Shown here piece by piece: positions 40,901-52,900 of a stretch of DNA of 64,000 bases. How positions within the stretch are numbered: position 1 is the stretch's first letter; each line of letters opens with the position of its first letter. Where the stretch lies: assembly GCA_028023455.1 (NCBI GenBank), contig JAQFVV010000031.1, forward strand, positions 2,234,001-2,298,000. The letters are read 5' to 3'. The translations under genes and the position numbers were made by a program. The DNA comes from Epiperipatus broadwayi. Lineage: Eukaryota > Onychophora > Udeonychophora > Euonychophora > Peripatidae. The notes under the pieces were generated by a model that saw only the letters and a program-made list of their open reading frames with translations, did no database searches and was not told where the DNA came from.

Positions 40901-43900
40901 AACAACTGATAGCATTTGATCACAATTTATTCTATTAGCTCCATAATACAATTAAATTATAAACTTCAAAAAACTTTTACAACTTTAACATACATACTAT
41001 AGGATTGATAATCTATGATATAAAAAGATTTATTAAAAAAATGCAAATCATGCTTTTGTTTTTTTTGTAAAAAAAAATATTGATGTGATCTTGAAAAAAA
41101 AGATCATATTATAGACAAATAAGATCATTGGATTATAGATAACTATTAAATTAAAAGCATGCTTAGCTACTGTGATTCTTTCTTATACATTACACATCAA
41201 AGTAATTAAATATCTTTTTTTATTTACATATGTTACTGTCAATTCATAACATCTGAAAAACTACTGCGTAGTAAATCATAAGATTTTGTGCTGTTTGTTT
41301 ATAAATAAGACTCAGTGAGTTAAATGTGAAGATATTTAAAGCTTCACACTCTCAAGTCAAAATGCTTTAGACTGGCTCATATATATAAAGTTAAGTAAAG
41401 AAAAGAGTGGAACCATCCTTTTCTTGTAAAATCTCTGTCTTGTGTTGCGATTTGAGAGCCCTCTAGATAACTATCATTACATCTGATTGGCTGTCATACA
41501 AGCATTCTAAAAAAGCGCATGTGAGAAGTTTCAGCTTTTCAATTTAATAAGAAGAAAAGTTTTCTTGAAATTACTGTTTAATAGTAAAATAAATTTGTGA
41601 GGGAATGAAAGACTATCACCATATAGTACTTAAGTATTATCACTTATAAATTTTCGAACCTATCTTAGAAATAAAAACATCACATGATGATTTATTAGAT
41701 GTACATTAAACTAGACTAAGTAATGCAAAAGCATATCACTAAATGCTAGAAAATAATGGTGAGCATGTATTTATTTTGCCCAATGGAGGATGACAAAAAC
41801 CTCTAAGTACATGATGGTAGATTGACTTAGTACCATAAATACAAACTACTAATAAAATAGGGTCTATTACTTTATTAAGTCAATGTTAGATATGTAGCAC
41901 CTTATCAATTTGGATGCAGATGAATGTCTAAATATCTGAATAAAATACAACAATAAGAAAAAAAAAAGCTTATGCTAGCCACAGACACTTTAATAGAATG
42001 AATAATTCTTGCATATTAGAAAAAACAACTTACTTTACTCCCACTCTTTGATTAATTTCTTCAACAGTAATGATTTCTTCTCTATAATTTAAGGTCTAAA
42101 AGAAAATATAACACAAAAAATAAGTAAACTATACTTGGTATTTATATAAAAGGATCATAGATTACAAAAGTATATAAATTATATATAATACAAATAAAAT
42201 GTCTGTTAATTAAATACTATTGTAATAACAATATATATATATATATTCAAATTATAGTTTAAACATTACTATGACAAAGAAATTTTATTACTCAAAAAAT
42301 ATGAAATGTGCCATTTATGATTAAGTAAATTATTTACTTTATGAAAGTAAATATTTTCTGGTACTTATTTAAAGTGTACTCATCAAACATTTTTAAAGCA
42401 GAAAAGTACTTAGGACTAAAGAATATAATAAGCATGTACTTGCATTTTCATTTATTTTAAATTAGCAGAATAGAAAATAGAAATAATAAAGACTTCATGG
42501 AATAGTGATCAGCAAATCCAGCTTACAAACCCATGACTCATGATTCCAATCTGGGTAAAACTTGATTTTTTTTTTTTTTTAAGTTCCAAAATAAGGTCAA
42601 AAATTTCTTTTTAAATATCTTGCCTATAGAAATGTACTGTAAGGATTGTCTTTTTATATGAGTTTTCCTACAGTGAGATGCAAGAGAGGACTTTGCTCTG
42701 CAATGAACTATTTAACATTTGCTTTATCTCATAGAAATATTAAAGTGATCAATTTTAGATTGAGAATGACTTTAAAAACAAAGAAAATATTAAAATATCA
42801 ATAAAGCATAAAGTAATATCACATTTTGCTTGCAAAAATCAAGACTACATTGCAATCCTTTATATACTTGGGGGTGGGGTGGGAGAAAAGATTTAAAAAA
42901 ATTTAGTTCATCAAAAGTTTTTTTATTAATTATTATTATTATTTTACAATTAATAAAAATGTATTACACAATGATTGCACAAAAGTACACTACTGAGATG
43001 TAAAGAAATCAACAAATCAAAAATTATAATATTAACACTTCAATGATCAGATTTCAAAAGGAATAGTGCATATAAAAAAATATAGTTCACTATTTTTAAT
43101 AAAAATGATATGAAGCTATTTTTTTAAACAGTTGTAATTTTTTCTACTTAATGTGCAATCATTTATATGCAAGAAAAGATTAAATAATGGTTTCCATGAC
43201 AGTAGAAATAAATTCCCATGATTGGTTTTTGTATAATTGGCTTTCAATCATAATGAAAACTAGTAAAATCTGATTTCTTTTAATCAAAAACTGATATGAC
43301 GTAACTTTCTCCTTCACAGTGCTTCAGAAATAGCATCAATAAATAATATTTACATAAAGTTAAAAAAAAAAAAACTATAGAAGAGATTTTTACAAAACAA
43401 ATGCTTATTTAATTAAACAATTTTTTTTGTATAATACTGAAAATATAAAATAATTTTATTTCCGACATCTATCAATGCTCACCAAAGCTGGACTAGTACA
43501 CCTTTAGAAATATCTAAAATTTTCTTAGAAATGTCCAAAAAAGTCTGCAGCAGTTTAATTATAACTAAATTTTACATTAGGTTAAGCTGAAATATATTAA
43601 TAACAGAAAGTAATATGACTATATTAAACTTAGTATTATTCTTCATTCCTCTTTAGTGTATAATTAAAAGTTTGTTGATCACTGCTAGAGATGATCAATG
43701 ACAAATCACCAGCACAATAATGTATCAACTTTGACACATCACAAATTTTAGAACTTTTTTTATTAGAATTAATTAATATATATATATCTTTATTTTAAAT
43801 AAAAATTGATGATATCTCATTATAAAAAAATCTAGCTAAATACTAAAACGTTTGATCATGTAATATTTTTTTGGTTGTTTTCTCATCCCTGGTGTTTGCC

Positions 43901-46900
43901 TAGAGATGTCGCTATTTCTAGGTCAATTCCTAGAAATATACCGTTTCACCGGCCTTTACCCAACAAAAGAGGAATTTTTCTATGTTATAAACGCAGAAAA
44001 GAGTCCTCACGTTATGTTGGACAGAGGCAGGCGGTTGGCGGCGACAGAAGCCAACACAAAGAGACTTCTTTCTATGATAAAACACAGAAAGAGTTCCTGC
44101 CGGCTGCCGGTTATGGCTTTTTTCTATGCTAAAAGCAAAGAGAAAGAAATGCAAAATTCGAAAAAGCCCCGTAACTTTAAAGACACACACACAAACTCAA
44201 AAACAATCTAAGATTAATAAACATTTACTTATTACGTCGCTTTTGAATAAAATTATTGATTTACTCTTACAAAAAAAAAAAAAGACCGTAACTTTAAAAA
44301 GACAACGCCAAGTCCAAAAAAAAAAAAAAAATGAGAAAAACACCGTAACTTTAAAGACACACACACACACACAAACTCAAAAACAAGATAAGATTAATAA
44401 ACATTTACAAAAATGAAAAAAACTAACATCATATAATAGTATTAGTTAGTAGAATATTTTATTACAAATCTAAGAAATCAGATCTTTTTAGATCAAATCG
44501 ATCATTTAGGTCCGGCCCGGAATCGTTATATGTTTTTGATTAGCATCAACGCCATCCTGTGGCGAACACCAAGGATGAGAAAACAACCATTTTTTTTTTA
44601 TTACAATACCTTCTGTTAAAAACAAAATCTAAGACTGTCTCATCAATAATTCACAAAAGGATGAATATATTATTTAAGAAATAGTAAATAGACATATGAA
44701 TTTGATAAAAACTATACAAACCAATCTGTGAAACACAAAATCCAAATCTTGATCTATTTATTTAAAACTTGTGTGATGTCTTTAACCTTCTTCTGAAGTA
44801 TTCTTTTCTTTTTGAAATATTTCAAGTTTTTTAGTTAATTATAGTTCTTCATGGTATTCTATCTTCAAGCATATCTTCCTTACAATAAAAACAATCAATA
44901 TTGTACCTCTTTAGAGTGTCAATGAGATGAAAACCACATCCAAGTTCATCATAAAATATATATTTTAAGAAATCTATTATAATTTATTTGTTTCAAATGC
45001 ATACTCTAATAAAAATGTGCATTTGGTTCATAATTAGTAAGTCACACTTGTTTATGAATGTTATTAATGATAAGAGTTAATAATAAAAAAAAATTATAAA
45101 AATATTGGTCTTTATAAAAATGCTATTTTATAAGAATGTAATCAAAAACAGAAAATATTAGTCCCAGAAACACAAAGAAAAACAGCTAATAATCAATATA
45201 ACCTAAATGTATTTTTGATGCTAAGCATCTTTATCAAAGGCAAGTTATAATATTAACAAAAAAAAAAGTTACAAATATAAAATTTTCCAACAGAAATTAT
45301 GAAATTGACACATTCCAAACTGTACTCAATTAAAAGCTACTAGATTTTCTATTCATCACAAAGTTACTATTATTAATACACCAAGCCTGTTTTAATTTTG
45401 CATTTCTCTTCATTGCATTCACTGCAAGCCACTTTTATGTCACTAGAATTGATAATATAATCAAATGGATGTTCATGATCCAGTAACACTGACAACATTG
45501 AAGAGTCCAACTTAGCTTTATTGTAACAATATATATTCTATTTAAGTCTTACACATTAACATAAAGGCAATTATAAACAATACGAGAACATTCCTTAGAA
45601 TGAATTTTATTTTTACTATTGTTAATCAAATTGTTTTAAGACAGTAAATGAACAAAAACATACATAATATTCTTTATAACAAAATTTCTTCATATTTGAA
45701 GATATAGAAGACATATAAGGAAGGACCACCCAAGTGATTACTATTAATCTTAATTTATCATAAAAATACTTAACATGATTAAATAATGCATATTTATTGC
45801 AACTACCTTTATTAATTCAGACATATACTTATAAATATTATCTCTTTTTATCTGAATCAAATTTACACAAATTATGGCTCCTGTGCAAGAAAACTTTGAA
45901 ATCTATATATTTATATCTTGAGTATATACAAGATTTTAGGATTGATAAACCTCTAACACTAACAGACTTAATTTGCATTGTAACAAATCTAAATATTTAA
46001 TGTTTTTATTAATCTCATGTTCTTTAGACTAGTTTAAGTTCAAAGATCCTCATTCAATTTATCAAAAGTGTCAAAATTATTTCCGAAGAAGTGCATATAA
46101 AACATCATCAATATATGTAATATATACAATGTTATTATTGTTATATATAGAGCTCGCAAATAAGCTCTTAACAATGTTGGGCAGAATATTCTCAACCCTA
46201 GATTGCTTTCTGCTACTGGCGTCCTCAATGAGGTGCTAGGATATTCAAGCATTAGATTAAAAATACCAGGACAAGCCCAGCACTTTATCTAATGTATAAC
46301 TATTAAGTAGAAAATCTGAAATTTTCAGACATTCATATGTCTTCCAATCCAGTTATCTAAATTAAATAGCCATATGGGACTGAACTAAGTTAAGACACAC
46401 CATATATTAAGCTTTAGCAATATAAAATCACCAAAGCCTTAATCGCAAAAAATAAAAATACAAAAAAAAAACAATCAAGTCAGATATCACATAACCTAAT
46501 TTAACAAGTTTGTATTACAAATGTTATATATAGAGCTCACAAATAAGTTCTTAACAAGCTTTGCAGAATATCTCCAACTCCAGACCAGTTTCTGATACTG
46601 GCATCCTCAATGAGGTGCTAGGATATTCAAGCATGAGATTAAAAATATCAGGATAAGCCCAGCACTTTATCTAATATATAAGTAATACATTTTTTTCTTC
46701 AATATGATTAACTGCCAGACTGTAGAATAAACTACTAACTGAAATTCTCATTAGCTACAATTGTGACACCATATAGAATTGATCACTGAAAGAACGAACA
46801 TAATAAATTGTCTTTTGCTCTTCAAAATTCTTTTTAATAAGCAAATTATGGATATCTTTCAGAGAAAAACATCATCAACTGAACCATACAACTCATAGAT

Positions 46901-49900
46901 GGCAAAAAAAAGCCATTTATAGTTATTACCGATTTGAGCTGAATTAAAAATACTAACACATTCAAAAGGTGATTTAATTGTAAGTTGACTGAAACTCAGA
47001 TGATCCTGTAACCATCTAGAACACAGTTTTGTAGCCTCTTCATATGAACTTCAAAGTAAATCATAAGCCTTAAGGGATAATTTTCTTTATAAAACTTACT
47101 ATTTGCAAAAATACATGGTCCTATTGCTGCAGATGAATATATCTTTAAATATCTATCTCTTGTAAAAACTTATTTTTATATTTTGTAAAACATTATTTAA
47201 CACATCTTGATTACATAAGTAATATTTACTAAGGCAATAAACCTAAAACATGTGCAGTTGAAAATATTAAAACATTATTTATAAATTTATTTCTAGATGA
47301 TTTGACATTATATCCATTAACTTTTGCATAATCCAACTTAACAATTTAATCATTTATTTTATTGTAATATATGTTTTGATCCAAAAGTACAAATCTAATG
47401 TCTTTGTCTTTTTTAGACAAATAACATTTTTTTTTGTTTTAGCATATTTCTAAAGTTCTGTACTGAACTATTCCAATTACAAGAAGAATTATCATTTTCT
47501 GAAGATATATGTTGAAATAAATGAGAGGCTTGTTTAAAAATCACATCTTTACTTTCTTTAAATTTATAATCTATTTTAAAATCAGCAACCAATTCCATAT
47601 GTGAGTTACTCCATTTAGATCCAACAAATATGAGACCACAATTTAAACTTTGTTTTTGACTATCTGACAAATTAAGAAAAAATTTCAAATAAAATGATTG
47701 AAAGTTAAAACAGTTTTTAATTAAGAATGTGTAAGAAAATCTGAATGTTATATGAAGAAGAGAATATTTCTACATAGAATTAGCTTAATGAAGCAAAAGA
47801 ACACTCCATATTACATGTATCAAAAAAGCAAATAGTGTAAAAATATTAAAAAAAAAAGTCCAAATAAAGCATATACTTTTAGGAGCAGGAAACTTCAGTC
47901 TGCAAATCAAGATCATAAAATATTTGTTTAAAAAAACTAATATATATATATTATACGTCAATGTTGTTTTAAAGAATCAAAAATCATTGCAGACATAGCT
48001 TTTGTTATAACTAGGATCGACAAAAAATACTGTTGAGTATGAATTGTGAGATAAGAGTGAAAAAATTTGAGAATAATAATAATAAAAATAATCAGTTTAA
48101 GTACATCATAGACTGTAATCAAGATCAGATATTTAGATATCTATAGACCAAATGTCTTTTTATAATGACTCATAAAAATAAAGTAAGTTTTAAAAAAAGA
48201 TATAGCTTTATATACAAATCTATTTTAAAATTCTACTTTATTCTTTCAGCCCCATCAATAACATTTTTATAAAGAATAAAAAAACTAAGGGTTCTATAAT
48301 TACTCACTGAGAAACATTTATTAAGAACAGCAGTTTCTTCTAATTATCTTACAAATGTGAATGCATTTTGAATTATTGTTCTTCAATTTGTTTAACAATT
48401 TTTATTCTGAAAAAATATTTACTAATAATTAGTGCTAGTTTTAATTGATATTTAGAGATTTTTAACATTATCTTAAATAAAATATGTAATGTAAATATAA
48501 AACTATAATTTAGTGACCTGCAATTGAAGAAACAGGTAAATATTGTCTATTTACAATAGTAAATAATCTAAATTATGTAACGTTGCACATATTTAAAGAT
48601 TTATGTAAGACAACAATGATAAATTTATTCTCAATTAAATGCCTAACATAGTAATATGATTAAATTTTTAAACTTATTTCTGATTTTATCTATGATTAAA
48701 GAGTAATGTAGAGTGACTTCTGCTCGCTTTTAAGATTTGCATTAGCAGTAATTCACTCCACTTAATCTACACCAGAGACATCTATTGTATGTTTGAATAA
48801 TCGATGCTAGATGGCAAAGCTATATCTAAATCTCTATACTCATTTATGGCTTTGGGATAATGAGAAATAGATTTGCATTCCGACATCTACCAGTCACTTT
48901 TACAAGCAAATTGTCTTGCTCGGATAATATAAAAAAAAGATGACTGCAAAATATGTGAGTGCAAATATGACCAATAAAGATAGCTAATAATCAGAAAGTA
49001 GTATTTAGTGTGTGCTGATTGTCTTGAGCTTAAAAAAAAGTCTCTCTAGAACGAATATAGTAAATTACTGCTCCTAATTTGAATTAAAAAGAGTACATAA
49101 AATTTAGTTATTCCTGGAGTGAGTCTCAGTTGAGTAAATAAAAAAAATCTGAGTGGTTAACTGAATGGAACTGTTGTTCTCAACTTAAATTTAAACCAAT
49201 TTTTACCAATTAACAGTTAGATGAGATGTAGCTAGATTAAAATGATCACCAAGCAGACTCCTCTCTTCAATCCAGACATTGGTCAGGAACATTGGCTAGT
49301 CGATGCTATTTTTTTCAGGATTAAGTTCTGCCATTATGTTTCTAATTGACTATATAAAGATTTTAGTAACTCCCACACCACCTATAGTGCTAGTATTTCA
49401 TTAATTACAAAAAAAAAAGTTAATTATAAGAATTGTTTTATTATTGAACAAGTACATATAATTAAATCCAATTGAAAATATTTATAAAAAATAACTTACA
49501 GGATAAAGTATTTTACTGCCATCAACATTAATTACTTCCACTGGTTCAATTCTGTAAAATAAAATAAATATATAAAATATACTTACAAAGAAAAACAAAA
49601 TATAATAAATATTCTACTACATATTAAAAACAATCATCTAATTAAAAACAAGGCATTTAAACATTTCTAAATTGTTCAAATAATGACAAAATCTAATTAT
49701 TTAGATTTCAGCCACGAATAAAAATGTTTTTTTGTTAAAGTCTATTCTAAAAAAAAAAATTAAACCCTTCTTTATTAATTCATGTTATTTTTTCTAGTAA
49801 AAACATTTTAAAAATTCTTAAATTTAAGATTAAAAAAAAAAGAATTATATTCTATATAAACCTGACTAGAATGATCCTCAAACTTTCCACAATACAAATC

Positions 49901-52900
49901 AAATGTGAAGGAAGAAAACCATTTTCGAATGTAATAGATTGCAAAATTGGTTAAGAGAATCAATAAAAATCTTTAATTTATTTTATTAAAGATACTAATT
50001 TAGTACTTTATATTAAATCAATTTAAGTTAAAAAGTAGTCCGCCCCCTTCACGTTTTAATTTCATTTTTTCCAGATTTTTCATAGACTGAAATATGAATC
50101 CTCAAAATGCGATTAGACTTATAGTTTATATATACATTTGACCTGATCATATTTTTATAGAATAGAACATAATATAATAAATAAGACAAGCATATCAAAA
50201 AGATTTAATGACTAAGGAGTGCCAGAAATGGTTCTAAGCAAGAAAATTAAAACTAAATTAGTATCGAATACTAATACTGACCCGGTAAAAGATAGTTTAA
50301 ATTCTGTATTTTAGTATCATAGAAATCCAATTTTTCAATTAAGATGGCAATAACACAAGATCTTTATCCATACAAATGTACTTTTCATACATTAAAAAAA
50401 AAAAAATGAAAAAAGTCTAACAAAACGTCATTGAAACTAATTTGAAAATTTAGAAAGTGGTATAATAAAAAGTTTTAGCAGGAGAAAAATAATTACAAAT
50501 GCCTTATAGAAGACATATACTGTACATGCAGAAAACGTTCATTTTTTTTTTATCTTCTCAAAAAATAATTACACATTATATATGACTTGCTTTTTTGATT
50601 ATTATATATTGTAACGGTCAGAATCGTCTATCTCGCTAACACACTGCATAATTCAAACCCCAGACATGAAACTGAACATTCCAGGAGGGGTTGCCTTCTA
50701 GATATACTAAGTTCGAATCTAAAGTCCAAATTTCACAGCGCCACCTACGTGATAACGCATCTGATGCTACACTAGCATAACCTTTTACCGGTGCCTGATG
50801 GTCAGGGAGAAACAAAAGACTCTATACTAAGATAAGTTTGGGTGGCTAATTAACGTCTATGGATTTACAAAAGAAATGCAGAAAATATATATATATAGAC
50901 CGAGACAGTGATAGGAATCAAATAAAATAAGAGATAAAATTTAGTTTTAAATAATTTCACACAATTTATTTATATAAATATATATATAACGCCACTGTCT
51001 GCTTATATGAGACAGGGACGCGTATTAAATAATTGTTGGCATTTATATTTCAGTAATGACAAAAGGTTTTAAAACAGAGTGATATATTCTATTCCTCGGG
51101 CTAATAGCATTACGATAATGTGCTTGACAAGATAGGAACATGTGCGAGGTGCTTTGAGTAAATAGACAAGTTTAAGACAATATTTGAAATTAAATGTTCT
51201 AAAATATTTATTGATTTCGAGAATAGTACGGACTAAAGCTTACTAAGCAAACGTGGGAATGGGATCAAAGCATTTATTTGAGAATAATAATAATAGATTT
51301 GTATTGGGAGGTCAGTATTGCTGATAGTGAATTTATAAAGTTGGAGGGTGTGACTCGTTTAAGTCACGGATGCTTTGTAAAATAAATATAAAATGAAACA
51401 ATATTGAAGATCCGGAATAATTACGGAGGGCATCTCGCCGCTAACCCGTAGGAAAGTATTTTGACGAACAGCCGAAACTTAGCGACTGTGTGACGATTGC
51501 GTTTAATTCCCAGGGGTGTCATTGGTGAACACCCTCTGCCTGGAAACTTGCAATAAGCGAAAAGAACGGACTTTGCCGTGTAAAGAATCCTTGGAAAAAT
51601 AAAACAAAGCGGTCTCAACAACCAATTCATGTACCAGCAATACGAGACTAGTGTATATAAAAACATACTAAATGGGTTTTACTTGGATTAAGAGAAATGC
51701 CCAATCAAATTCCCCGAAATTCATTTAAGAGGGTCCGCACATTCTCGACGTCAATGATGAACTTTATAATGAAAGTAGAACACGGTAATTAAAATAGGAA
51801 AATGCATGCTTGCGGGTTTGAAAAGTAAGTATAGATTTATATACGCAATCATGCATTTGGGGACACATTTAAATCATTGACTTCGCACATACTCTTATAT
51901 TAGATTAAAATCAATAGCATGTAGATTTTAAACTATGTGATTATATTACATTAAAGAAAAGAATCGCCCTCGAACGAGTGATTTGCAAGATAATAAAATT
52001 GGAAAATTATAAATTTAAAATATGCCTTAATAGCGGCGTCTTACTTTCAATAGAGGGAATAGTTCACTCGGTCAAAGACGATTCTGACACATTATCATAA
52101 TAAAATAAAAGAAAGCTTTATAAATAGAAAATATTAACCCAAGGATAGAGAGCAAAATGTTGAGTATATTTAAATACATGAAAGAAATACATAATGAAGT
52201 TGTGAAATATAAGAAAACAATGTTAAATAGCTATAGCATGTTAGTTAGTGATCACAAGAGCTCTTGGGTTAATTTAGGTTACCTCTGGAGAAGCATTTGC
52301 AGGTAGATGTTCGGCAGGTTTTATAATTCAGCAGCAAAATCTGGAATGTTCATATTTTGGCAGCGGCAGCAGCAGTTCCGGGATCCGTGTGATAATTTCT
52401 GATGGTATGGAGCAGCGGCTGGCTATTCCGAGGGGACATAGCCATCTTAAACGCCTCTACTCGGACATGTCAAGGTTAGCAAATTATTAGAATTTTAGAA
52501 CAACTCAGAAACCTTTAGACAACTCAGAATTCTTTAAAAGCTTAGAATAACTCAGAAACCTTTTTACAACTCAGAATTCTTTAGAAGCTTAGAATGGAGA
52601 ACAAAAGAAAAACATCCTTTTTATAGTAAAATTTAACAATAGATTTGTCCTGGAGCGTACAAAATTATTGGACTTATCTGCTGTAATTAAATCTATCCGA
52701 ATGTCTAAAGGAATTCAACATTAATTAATTTCTTTTGTTAACTTCCCCGTCGACATTCGAATTACAAACTAGATTTAATTAAAATTACTGCTACTAATTA
52801 AAGAAAACTTAAGTGGACAGCTGCTGTTTTTAGATAAACTTATATAATTAAACTATTGTCCCTCATTTATTTTAACAGAAATATTTGGGATGATTTTTAT

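Larger units (their letters stand above)
34691..42033 (-). other. FARSB intron c-d, 7.3 kb
   Basis: Holds a SINE tail (35985-36105), the inverted-repeat element at 36302-37420, a LINE RT fragment (38190-38660), a TA/CATA microsatellite (40327-40362) and a diverged foldback element (41245-41530). 38700-40300 has nothing recognised. Confidence 0.6.
45373..47688 (-). pseudogene. Decayed coding sequence of unknown origin
   Basis: Several minus-strand stretches look like real protein rather than AT noise but carry stops and shifts. 47688-47413 is an open frame ([20 protein letters not shown]...). 47403-47230 gives [15 protein letters not shown], a stop, then [20 protein letters not shown] and [14 protein letters not shown]. 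47045-46868 gives [20 protein letters not shown] and [15 protein letters not shown]. 45540-45373 gives [20 protein letters not shown] and [20 protein letters not shown] do not recognise the family. It may be an old retrotransposed gene or a mobile element ORF. The 46138-46685 repeat interrupts it. Confidence 0.35.
42096..49499 (-). other. FARSB intron b-c, 7.4 kb
   Basis: Contains family-D copy 2 (43873-44588), decayed coding sequence of unknown origin (45373-47688) and a direct repeat (46138-46685). 42096-43860 and 47700-49499 have no recognised feature. Confidence 0.6.

Noticed and set aside
43875-44416. Several overlapping open frames on both strands
   Set aside because: All lie in the internal repeats of family-D copy 2 and overlap each other on both strands; no domain.
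51421-51666. Open frame of 81 codons, minus, in the GC-richer island
   Set aside because: No recognisable motif and no supporting splice or second copy; listed only as part of the island.
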